The notes below the pieces were generated by a model. That model was not told the origin of the DNA and did no database searches. It worked only from the letters and a program-made list of their open reading frames with translations. DNA of 34,995 bases from Acidobacteriota bacterium (GTDB taxonomy: Bacteria; Acidobacteriota; Terriglobia; Acidiferrales; UBA7541), in assembly GCA_003223245.1 (NCBI GenBank), contig QHYI01000161.1, positions 1-34,995 of the forward strand. The letters run 5' to 3'. The position numbers and the translations under genes were made by a program. Of the stretch, positions 27,771 to 34,995 are shown piece after piece; within the stretch, counting starts at the first letter, position 1, and the number at the start of each line of letters is the position of its first letter.

Positions 27771-27788
27771 TTATCCCCTAGGGGATAA
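27771..27788. promoter_or_regulatory. 18-bp perfect palindrome in the receptor leader
   Basis: TTATCCCCTAGGGGATAA is fully self-complementary. It has no loop, so binding of a dimeric regulator to DNA is more likely than an RNA hairpin. It starts two bases after the AAACGTTT core, about 20-38 bases after the predicted transcription start. Confidence 0.55.
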
Positions 27789-28053
27789 AGACGAATTCTC
27801 CGAACTTTCAAAGTTTGGGGACTGAAGCGAGTCGCTCGGCGAGCGGCTCCCGCGTGGAACAACCAGGGGGTGTGGAACCAGAGAACTCACAAAGTCAAAT
27901 TCTGCCTCACAAAGACCCACTCGACTTGCAATCAGAGCGGGGTCTGGCTGCACGCGGGATAGCTCGCGGAATGCTGAGGTGGCTTTGGTTCCACGCACAT
28001 CGGGGAGTTCACGCCGGACGGCTGCAGCATTTGAGTCTGCGGGAGGCGTGAAA

Positions 28054-31000
28054 ATGAGGCGAGCATTAGCTCTGGGCGTCTTGTTGGTGTGTGCTTTGCT
28101 TGTGTTCGCAGGACAGGTCGCCCGTGCTCAACAGGCTGATCGGGCTGTCATTACGGGTATTGTCACGGACTCGAGCGGCTCGGCAATTCCTGACGCGAAA
28201 GTCACGATTATTGACGAGAAGACCGGAACAAGAATCGAAGTGGGTACAAACAGCGCCGGAAACTACAGTACTCCCCCACTAATTCTAGGCACGTACACAG
28301 TCCAAGTCGAAAAGAATGGGTTCAAGCTCTCCACCACCAAGGGAATTGTTGTCACCGGCGGGCAGACTTATCGGCAGGATGTAAAGTTGGAGGTTGGCGC
28401 CGTCACCCAGACCGTTACGGTCGAAGGTGGGGTCGAGCAGATCAACACGGACAATGCAACAGTCTCGCACACGATAGGTGAAACCTATTATCGCGATCTT
28501 CCCGCAGCCATGGGGGCCGACATCCGGCTAGCCGAATCTCTGCTGCAGCTTCAGCCCGGCTTTGTGCCTATGCAGCCGAATGGCGACGCCATCTTCCGCG
28601 GCAGCCAGTTCACCTCGCGAATTAACGGCGGGCAAACCTTAGCCACGGAAAACTGGTTTGACGGCGCGGCGTTTGGTTACGCGGAAGGCCACCAGGGAAC
28701 GCAGGAAAGCTCTGTGCCGTACACCTCGGTGCAGGAAATGACCGTGGTGGAAAATACATTTTCGGCGCAATACGGGCACACCAGCGGCGGATTCGTGAAC
28801 TACACCACAAAGTCCGGCACAGACAAGTTCCACGGAAACTTGTACGACTTTTACAGCAGCGACAAGCTAGACGCGGGCAACTTCTTTTTTGCAGGCATAC
28901 CCACGATCCCTAATAAGAAACTTCCCCTCACTCAGGATAACTGGGGAGCCGCGATTGGCGGGCCGGTTCCTAAGATCACCAAGTGGGGCAAGACCTTCTG
29001 GTTCTTCAATGTGGACGGCCTCGACTATCACAGCACGGTCAATACTGGCTTTGTGAATACTCTTCCAACGGCCCTTCAGAGGCAAGGAGACTTTAGTGAG
29101 TTCCTGACGGGCAAGCAGGCGGTTGACTCAAAGGGGAACCCACTTTTCGATGCGCTTGGCCGACCCATTATGCAAGGGGCCATTTACAATCCAGCGACGA
29201 CGCGTTTAGTTAACGGAGTGCCGGTTCGCGATCCTTATCCGGGGAACGTCATCCCTGCCAATGACCCTTTGCTGAGTTCGCTCGGCGCATTCATGGCGCC
29301 GATTATCCCTGCGCCGGACCGCAATACTCTGGCCATAAACGGTTTTGGCGGGAGTTCGGACGACAACAACAAAATCCACGTGAGGACGTGGCTTTTCCGA
29401 ATCGATCATACGTTCAACAATAAGTTCTCCATCAGCAACACCTATTATCAGAACAACAGGCCGCGCATCGCGCACTGCGGCGGACCGGATGGCTGCAACA
29501 CGCTGCACGACGGGGAGACAGATTCCGCCGCGAATGATACGTACATTGGGCAAGGCTTTTTCCAGCGTATCACAAACCATTTTGAGCATTTGCAGATGAA
29601 TTGGGTGATTAAACCGAACCTTTTCAATCACACCACGCTGGCCTACGATCGCTGGCACATGCAAGGCAACCAGCTGTCAGGAGGGGTTGGCTGGAACCAA
29701 AAGCTGGGGCTTGGCTTGCCGAACGCACCCGTATTCAACAAAGCCGGCTTCCCCTCGATTAACTTCAGTGGACCGCAGGGTTACACAGCTTATGGTACGC
29801 CGTGGGCGAGTGGTGGGAGCGATATCAACAATCGCTACCAGTTCCTGGATGATGTGAGCTGGATCACTGGCAAACACACCCTGAAAGCTGGGATCGAGTA
29901 TCGTTACATGAACTTCCCGCAAACCGGTTGGGCCGTAAACACCGGCGGGAGCTTTAACTTTAGTTCCAATGAAACTGCCGCCTACGATGCCTCGGGGGCT
30001 AACAGAAGCGATGTGAGCGGGAACGGGTTTGCTTCGCTGCTACTGGGACAAGTGAATAGCGCCGGCTTTTCTATACCGTTCAATTATATGCCTAAGATGA
30101 AATATGCCGCTCCTTGGGTCAATGATGACTTCAAACTGACGCCCAAGCTTACGTTGAGCTTGGGCTTGCGGTTTGACTGGCAATCCGGGCTTTACGAAGA
30201 GCACGGTCGTTTTTCGACATTCGATCCCACAGCGCAAAACCCCGTTGGCCATTTGGGAGCGACGATTTTCAACAGCCCGAAGGCCAACGGCAACAGCAAC
30301 TGGAATGTTGGGCCGCGCTTCGGTTTCGCCTACGCCCTGGGTGAGAGTGGTAAGACCGTAATCCGCGGTGGTTATGGAATCTATTATGCAGGAGCGCAGG
30401 CCGACTCCTGGGACCCGTATCCGGTAGACGGCTATCAAACGAACCCGACCGCGCCGAACGTGACTAACGGTCTACTACCGGCCTTTTACTTCCAGGGCAC
30501 GGGCAGTTGCCCCACCCAAGAGACTTCCCAGGGTATTTCCTGCGGATGGCCCGCGGGCTCTATTGTTCTGCCTCCCCAACTTAAGGCTGATGTCGCGAAC
30601 GGCGGGAATCCTGTAGGGGTCGACCCCAAGACCTACACCATGCCGCGGTATCAGAACTGGTCCATCTCGTTCCAGCGACAATTGACGCAGAACATGGCCG
30701 TCGATATCGCGTACGTGGGCAATCATGGGACCCGACTCATTGATGGCCGGAGCTCGGCCGGAGTTTTCGACAACATGAATCCCGGAAGCGTCCTTGCTCT
30801 GGGGAGTGTTCTTACAACTGGGGCCTTCACAAACGGTGTTCCTAATGCTGCGGCCGTTGCCGCCGGATTCACAACACCTCCGTACCCGGGGTTCACGGGG
30901 GACATAGCCCAGTCGCTAAGGATGTGGCCACAATATCAACAGATTAACTGGCGTTATTTCCCGAACGGCGCAAGCCATTACAATGCACTCCAAGCCAGCT

Positions 31001-31719
31001 TTGACCGACGCATGAGTCAGGGCTTGCAATTCAGGGTGGCTTACACCTATTCGCGCCTGATGAACAACGGCGCAGAGACAGGGCTCGGCTCCGGGGGACC
31101 TCCCGTGCAAAATCCCAGCGACATGCGCGACCTTTACACGGTCAGTTCCGACGATGTCCCGCACATTTTGACCTTGGGCTGGCAGTACCAATTGCCTTTT
31201 GGCAAGGGCAAATGGCTCGGAAGAGACGCGAACGGAGCTTTGGACAAGGTCATCGGGAATTGGGAAGTTTCAGCCATACAAACATACCAATCGGGCAGAC
31301 CGCTATCCATCACGATGGCAAACAACAGCCTGGGGGGATATCTCTTCAACTACGTCCAATTTCCCAACAGGGTCAGCGGCACGAACCCCCTCACGGGAAA
31401 CTTTAGCGATCCCAACAAGGACACTTATTTGAACGCGACGGCGTGGGCCGACCCAGGACAGTTTGGGTTTGGCAACGCGCCTCGCGAAAATGAGAATGTC
31501 CGCTGGTTCGGGTACAGGAACGAGGACTTTTCCATCCAAAAGGACACCTACTTCAGTGAGGGCAGATATGTTCGATTCCAGGGCGATGCCGGAAATGTCC
31601 TTAACCGCGTTTTCTTCTGTCCGCCCGTCACGGCCTTGGGTAACAGCAAGTTCGGCACAACTGGTAGCCAGTGTAATATCCCCAGGCGGTGGCAGCTCGC
31701 CTTGCAAATCTTCTTCTAG
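28054..31719 (+). CDS. TonB-dependent receptor, Oar-like, with N-terminal carboxypeptidase-regulatory-like domain
   Basis: 1221 residues from ATG 28054, which has GGAGG seven bases upstream; the frame is open further back but without such a site. Signal peptide to about residue 25 (LLVFAGQVARAQ), CarboxypepD_reg domain (ITGIVTDSSGSAIPDAKVTI, about 30-115), plug domain with VVENTFSAQYGHTSGGFVNY, and a long barrel ending in WQLALQIFF with C-terminal Phe. The plug lacks the LPLNGRN motif of the other receptor (here DLPAAMGADIRL), so the two are distinct paralogues and probably differ in ligand. Expression is likely controlled at the palindromes after its promoter. Confidence 0.93.
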   Translation: MRRALALGVLLVCALLVFAGQVARAQQADRAVITGIVTDSSGSAIPDAKVTIIDEKTGTRIEVGTNSAGNYSTPPLILGTYTVQVEKNGFKLSTTKGIVVTGGQTYRQDVKLEVGAVTQTVTVEGGVEQINTDNATVSHTIGETYYRDLPAAMGADIRLAESLLQLQPGFVPMQPNGDAIFRGSQFTSRINGGQTLATENWFDGAAFGYAEGHQGTQESSVPYTSVQEMTVVENTFSAQYGHTSGGFVNYTTKSGTDKFHGNLYDFYSSDKLDAGNFFFAGIPTIPNKKLPLTQDNWGAAIGGPVPKITKWGKTFWFFNVDGLDYHSTVNTGFVNTLPTALQRQGDFSEFLTGKQAVDSKGNPLFDALGRPIMQGAIYNPATTRLVNGVPVRDPYPGNVIPANDPLLSSLGAFMAPIIPAPDRNTLAINGFGGSSDDNNKIHVRTWLFRIDHTFNNKFSISNTYYQNNRPRIAHCGGPDGCNTLHDGETDSAANDTYIGQGFFQRITNHFEHLQMNWVIKPNLFNHTTLAYDRWHMQGNQLSGGVGWNQKLGLGLPNAPVFNKAGFPSINFSGPQGYTAYGTPWASGGSDINNRYQFLDDVSWITGKHTLKAGIEYRYMNFPQTGWAVNTGGSFNFSSNETAAYDASGANRSDVSGNGFASLLLGQVNSAGFSIPFNYMPKMKYAAPWVNDDFKLTPKLTLSLGLRFDWQSGLYEEHGRFSTFDPTAQNPVGHLGATIFNSPKANGNSNWNVGPRFGFAYALGESGKTVIRGGYGIYYAGAQADSWDPYPVDGYQTNPTAPNVTNGLLPAFYFQGTGSCPTQETSQGISCGWPAGSIVLPPQLKADVANGGNPVGVDPKTYTMPRYQNWSISFQRQLTQNMAVDIAYVGNHGTRLIDGRSSAGVFDNMNPGSVLALGSVLTTGAFTNGVPNAAAVAAGFTTPPYPGFTGDIAQSLRMWPQYQQINWRYFPNGASHYNALQASFDRRMSQGLQFRVAYTYSRLMNNGAETGLGSGGPPVQNPSDMRDLYTVSSDDVPHILTLGWQYQLPFGKGKWLGRDANGALDKVIGNWEVSAIQTYQSGRPLSITMANNSLGGYLFNYVQFPNRVSGTNPLTGNFSDPNKDTYLNATAWADPGQFGFGNAPRENENVRWFGYRNEDFSIQKDTYFSEGRYVRFQGDAGNVLNRVFFCPPVTALGNSKFGTTGSQCNIPRRWQLALQIFF

Positions 31720-31854
31720 GTTCACCCCCGCCCCGGGGAGACCTGCCGCGGATGGTCCGCAAGGGTCGTCTACGGTTAGTTGATTAACCCTCGAAAAAAG
31801 ACTAGCGGGCAGATCCAGCATGTTCGGGTGTACATCTCGGTGGCAGCGTGCCTG

Positions 31855-33753
31855 TCACGCGCCTAATTTCTGGCGCCTTGTAATTCCGTGGCCTTCCTGC
31901 AAGATTAGGAGTTGGTTTGCTTTGACATTTTTGAATGATTCCATCAAACCCAAGGGCCAGCGAACCTCCACCAAATCCGCCTGCCTGGCCCGACCCAGCC
32001 CAAAATGCAAACGAAAGTCATTTTGAGATAAAAAGCTAGACCCGCTCAGGACCTCATTCATCTGCGAATGCCTGCCGGTAACCACCCGGACGCGCGCGCC
32101 AATGGCACTGCGATTGGACTTCGTGCCGATGCACTTGACCTTTAGCCAATTGGTTCTCGATGGCGAGTCGTTGCGGAGGAGCGAGGGAGGCTCATTCATA
32201 TTTATGACAGCGACGTCGACGTCTCCATCATTGTCGAAGTCACCGAAGGCCATCCCGCGGCTGGGGCGGGGTTGCGTCACGGCCGGCCCGCTGATCGCTG
32301 TCACGTCCGCAAAGCGACCGTGGCCAAGATTCCTATAAACAATTTTTCTTTGTTCGAAAGTGACGTGTAACTTTCGCGCGTCCACCTCGGGGAAGACGTG
32401 GCCGTTGGACATGAATATGTCTGGCCAGCCGTCGTTGTCGAAATCAAAGAGACCGACTCCCCATCCCAGGTACTTTGTGTTCGCGCCCAGTCCCGCTTGA
32501 AACACGGCATCATAAAAAGTGCCGTCTCCGTTGTTGTGATATACGTTCGCGGTTTGGTCGGAATAGTTGGTCTTGATTATGTCCAACCAGCCGTCGCAAT
32601 CGTAGTCCCCGACGCCCACTCCCATGCCGCCCTGCGCTTTTCCGTTCCCGTCTAAGGCGCAGCCGATCTCCGAGCCGACCTCTTCGAAGGTTCCATCATG
32701 ATTGTTATGGTAGAAACGACTTGCGACGGAATCGCACGCGACATAAATGTCCGGCCAGCCGTCGTTGTCAAAATCCGCGGCGCACACTCCGAGACCGTAA
32801 GAGCCCGCGGGAATCCATTGGTCGCTGACGAAGGTGGGAACCGCCGGACCCCGCGGAACTACGACGCCGGATCGCTCAGAAACGTCCTCGAACGTTCCAT
32901 CGCCGCGATTGTGATACAGGATATTGGTGCCGCCGCTTAGTCCTTGCGGTCCGCATCCGATGGAGAGGCCAAAGTAGCGGCAATACTGGCTGTCGCCGGG
33001 CTGAGGAGCGGACGGTGGATCAAAATTCACGTAGTTTGCGACAAACAGGTCGAGAAGGCCGTCGCGGTCGTAATCCACAAAGCAGCAGCCGGTATTCCAT
33101 CGCGGAATTGGTTCTTTTTGCAGAAGGCCAGCCTTTTCTGTAACGTCGGTGAATGTCCCATCCCCGTTGTTGTGGTAAAGGACGATTCCGCCCCAGTAGG
33201 TCACAACCAGGTCATCAAAGCCGTCGTTGTCATAGTCTCCGACACAGCAACCCTGTCCCCATCCTGAGCGCGTCAGTCCGGCTTTTTCAGTTACGTTAGT
33301 AAACGACCCATCGCGTTTATTGCGAAACAAGAAGTTCGTCGGCGGGTGTTCTGGCGAGAGGCCTTCGAATCTCGTTCCATTAACTAGGAAGAGGTCCAAC
33401 CAACCATCGTTGTCATAGTCGAAAAACGCTAGACCGCAACCAAGTTCTTCCAGGAGGTACCGCTTGCGTGTAACGCCACCAAAAACGTTGGTTGCGTGGC
33501 CTAAGCCTGCCTGATCGGCTACGTCCGTGAAATGAAAACTCGCCCTGGATGTGGAAGCGGCCCCGGTTTTCCCTGTTGCCGTGGCTGTCCGCGGCCTTTG
33601 GAGACTCAGTGTTTCACGGAGCGCCGGCAAAAGCAGGGACGCGGGCACTATAGAACCACATCTCCCGAGTTGACGGAGAAAACCGCGACGCGAAATCTGT
33701 TCCAACTTCCTGGTGCTAAGCGAACTCCCCCGGTTAACCAAATGACTCGACAT
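31855..33753 (-). CDS. Tat-exported CRTAC1-family protein (FG-GAP repeats plus ASPIC/UnbV)
   Basis: 632 residues from ATG 33753. A twin-arginine signal (ISRRGFLRQLG, residues 20-30) is followed by about seven FG-GAP/VCBS-like units with calcium-binding DxDxDG loops (DYDNDGWLDLF, DYDNDGFDDLV, DYDRDGLLDLF, DFDNDGWPDIY, DYDCDGWLDII, DFDNDGWPDIF, DFDNDGDVDVA), probably forming a beta-propeller. A C-terminal ASPIC/UnbV domain (IGARVRVVTGRHSQ to VEVRWPLG) completes the CRTAC1 layout. Such proteins are exported, bind calcium and are thought to bind glycans or proteins; activity unknown. The start lies seven bases after the stop of the TPR gene, so the two are cotranscribed. The longer GTG-type start at 33837 would place 28 unlikely residues before the Tat signal. 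Confidence 0.92.
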   Translation of the reverse strand: MSSHLVNRGSSLSTRKLEQISRRGFLRQLGRCGSIVPASLLLPALRETLSLQRPRTATATGKTGAASTSRASFHFTDVADQAGLGHATNVFGGVTRKRYLLEELGCGLAFFDYDNDGWLDLFLVNGTRFEGLSPEHPPTNFLFRNKRDGSFTNVTEKAGLTRSGWGQGCCVGDYDNDGFDDLVVTYWGGIVLYHNNGDGTFTDVTEKAGLLQKEPIPRWNTGCCFVDYDRDGLLDLFVANYVNFDPPSAPQPGDSQYCRYFGLSIGCGPQGLSGGTNILYHNRGDGTFEDVSERSGVVVPRGPAVPTFVSDQWIPAGSYGLGVCAADFDNDGWPDIYVACDSVASRFYHNNHDGTFEEVGSEIGCALDGNGKAQGGMGVGVGDYDCDGWLDIIKTNYSDQTANVYHNNGDGTFYDAVFQAGLGANTKYLGWGVGLFDFDNDGWPDIFMSNGHVFPEVDARKLHVTFEQRKIVYRNLGHGRFADVTAISGPAVTQPRPSRGMAFGDFDNDGDVDVAVINMNEPPSLLRNDSPSRTNWLKVKCIGTKSNRSAIGARVRVVTGRHSQMNEVLSGSSFLSQNDFRLHFGLGRARQADLVEVRWPLGLMESFKNVKANQLLILQEGHGITRRQKLGA

Positions 33754-33760
33754 GTTTGGA

Positions 33761-34111
33761 TTATTCTGGCAACAGCAACCGAAGACGCAGGTCGCTCTGC
33801 GCCCTGCGCTCGGCTTCCAATTTTCGCGACTTGGCAAACTGTTCCTCAGATTCGTTGAGTTTGCCGAGGCGGCGGAATAACAGGCCCAGCTGGTAGTGGG
33901 CCTCTACAGACCCTGGATCGAGCGCGACCGCCCGCTCAAGATCTTGCCGGGCTTCGTCATACTGGTGTTGTCTCAAGAGAATGCTGCCCAACTTGGCGCA
34001 CGAAGGGGCATGGTCAGGATGGTCCTCGAGGAGGTTGCGAAACACAGCGACAGCCTGATCCGCCTGTCCAACGGCATCATACGTGAGACCCAACCGCGCC
34101 CATTGCGTAGT
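33761..34111 (-). CDS. C-terminal part of a frameshifted TPR gene
   Basis: The frame opens after a TGA at 34112 and carries about three TPR units, beginning LGLTYDAVGQADQAVAVF and continuing with CAKLGSILLRQHQYDEA and AHYQLGLLFRRLGKLNES, ending RLRLLLPE. The only candidate start is TTG 34093, inside a TPR helix and without a ribosome binding site. This is best read as the continuation of the TPR protein encoded just upstream in another frame. It ends seven bases before the CRTAC1 gene. Confidence 0.7.
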   Translation of the reverse strand, partial: TTQWARLGLTYDAVGQADQAVAVFRNLLEDHPDHAPSCAKLGSILLRQHQYDEARQDLERAVALDPGSVEAHYQLGLLFRRLGKLNESEEQFAKSRKLEAERRAQSDLRLRLLLPE

Positions 34112-34995
34112 TCAGGATGGCATCCTGGGGACGCTTTTGCAGAAGCCCCGCGAGAAGGGATGCCGCTTTGGCCAAGTCGCCTTTAGCGACATTGGCTGAG
34201 GCCAGAACATAAACATAGGGATCATGATCGGGCTTCAGCGAGACAGCCCTGGAAAGGGCGGGCCAAGCGTCTTCCAGTAAATTTCGCTGCAAGCACACTT
34301 TTCCGAACTGGAATAAGACCTCGGGATCGTCAGGAGCCTGTTTTTTCGCCTCAATCAAGTAGGCCAGGGCTTTCTCCGTGTCTCCCTGGTGCACTGCAAT
34401 CTCGGCGAGTTTTTGGTTGCAGACCACGCACGCGGCGTCTAAGGTGAGCGCGGTTTGGAAGCTTTGCTCAGCGCGCTCGAGAAGTCCCAGGGAAAAGTAG
34501 GCCTCTCCGAGTTTCAAGGCTAGAAGGGAAGAGGGGCGCGCAGCGGTCCTTGTCTCTGCGGCTTCCAGAACTTCCTTCGCCTCCGGGGTCATTCCGTATT
34601 TGGCCAAAACACTAGAGAGTTCCATTGAGGATTCGTCAGACGGAACAGAGATCTTCTGCCAGTTACGAACCAGACCCCTCAGCTCTTCTGTTTTTCCTAG
34701 GGCTCCATAGTCTGTCGCCAGCAGAAGGATGCCATCATCAGACGCGCTTAGCTGAGGCACGATGGGTTCCGCTATGTCCAGAGACTTCTGATAATTCTGG
34801 AGGAATGCCTCCACCTTGGCCAAGTCAAAGCGGGCGTTGAGGTTGCCGGGATCAAGTCTGAGGGCTTCCAGGAAACTTTTTTGGGCCAGGTGCGATTTTC
34901 CCTGGAGCAAGTAGGCGTTTCCCAAACTTGTTCGAGCGCCAACCAGTCGAGGATTGAGCGCTAGAGCTTGCGTCAGGAAGTGTGTGCTCTCCTTG
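34077..34995 (-). CDS. TPR protein, main part (5' end outside window, frame broken at 3' end)
   Basis: Open from the right edge: the frame continues upstream of the TTG at 34925 through residues such as HFLTQALALNPRL, so the true start is outside the window. About 305 visible residues consist of TPR units (ARTSLGNAYLLQGKSHLAQK, AYFSLGLLERAEQSFQTAL, LFQFGKVCLQRNLLEDAW). It ends abruptly at TGA 34077 in the middle of a TPR helix (ILNYAMGAVGSHV), and the TPR pattern resumes at once in the next frame. Together with that piece it would be a TPR partner of the CRTAC1 protein. A genuine mutation and a sequencing error are both possible. Confidence 0.8.
   Translation of the reverse strand, partial: KESTHFLTQALALNPRLVGARTSLGNAYLLQGKSHLAQKSFLEALRLDPGNLNARFDLAKVEAFLQNYQKSLDIAEPIVPQLSASDDGILLLATDYGALGKTEELRGLVRNWQKISVPSDESSMELSSVLAKYGMTPEAKEVLEAAETRTAARPSSLLALKLGEAYFSLGLLERAEQSFQTALTLDAACVVCNQKLAEIAVHQGDTEKALAYLIEAKKQAPDDPEVLFQFGKVCLQRNLLEDAWPALSRAVSLKPDHDPYVYVLASANVAKGDLAKAASLLAGLLQKRPQDAILNYAMGAVGSHV
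34080..34111 (-). other. Frameshift site in the TPR gene
   Basis: Both frames are open here. The minus strand reads ATGGGCGCGGTTGGGTCTC. Taking out ten bases between the two TGGG copies would join ILNYAMG directly to LTYDAVGQADQAV, a perfect TPR helix pair; a one-base change would also restore a frame but leave three extra residues. Confidence 0.6.

Larger units (their letters stand above)
27477..28053. other. 577-bp divergent control region of the TPR and TonB receptor genes
   Basis: It holds an AT-rich stretch (about 27650-27715) that could act as an UP element, a strong promoter, an AAACGTTT core and an 18-bp palindrome. A leader of about 300 bases follows up to the receptor start. A 78-codon frame in the leader (27815-28051) starts at TTG without a ribosome binding site and is probably not translated. 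Confidence 0.6.

Noticed and set aside
27815-28051. 78-codon frame in the leader of the second TonB receptor
   Set aside because: TTG start without a ribosome binding site, no motif, and it ends just before the receptor ATG simply because the frame is open.
31774-31789. GGTTA-N6-TAACC inverted repeat between the convergent receptor and CRTAC1 genes
   Set aside because: Only 5-bp arms with low GC and no T run on the plus strand. Too weak to call a terminator.

Overview
The window looks like a chromosomal segment of a soil-type Acidobacteriota (Terriglobia-like) genome. This is inferred from gene content, not from a marker gene. Two 1221-residue Oar-type TonB-dependent receptors begin with a carboxypeptidase-regulatory-like domain, one carrying the LPLNGRNY plug motif. 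There is also a CRTAC1 (FG-GAP plus ASPIC/UnbV) protein, very long TPR proteins, an RDD protein and an outsized poly-HAMP hybrid kinase. No rRNA, tRNA, CRISPR array, transposase or phage gene was seen.

Layout. 1-2413 (+): the tail of a gene ending in three perfect 12-residue repeats, a 7-TM protein, a translationally coupled small membrane protein, and a zinc-ribbon/RDD protein. 2427-6113 (-): an ABC-export adaptor and ATPase pair with no permease next to it, followed by a PLP-dependent decarboxylase. 6783-13872 (-): a signalling pair, namely an 1823-residue kinase (about nine 92-residue HAMP units, GAF, HisKA, HATPase, three receivers) and, downstream, a receiver-PAS-kinase protein whose phospho-acceptor His is Tyr and whose N-box Asn is lost. 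14469-22531: a clan-D glycosidase lipoprotein (-) divergent from a Tat-exported FAD oxidoreductase and a TonB-dependent receptor (+). 22938-24021 (-): a 39-residue exported peptide, an ArsR regulator and a cysteine-less carboxymuconolactone-decarboxylase-like protein, with a candidate operator upstream and a hairpin terminator inside. 24360-34995: a 1038-residue TPR protein (-) divergent from the second TonB-dependent receptor (+), then a Tat-exported CRTAC1 protein and a frameshifted TPR gene (-) running off the right edge.

How the genes may work together. The right half is dominated by envelope proteins and resembles nutrient-uptake loci built around TonB-dependent receptors. The second receptor has the clearest promoter in the window, followed by an AAACGTTT (LacI-family-like) core and an 18-bp perfect palindrome, which suggests substrate-controlled expression. 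The poly-HAMP kinase and its degenerate partner would form a phosphorelay. Many starts were moved inward from the longest open frame to an ATG or GTG with a good Shine-Dalgarno; these choices are stated per gene.
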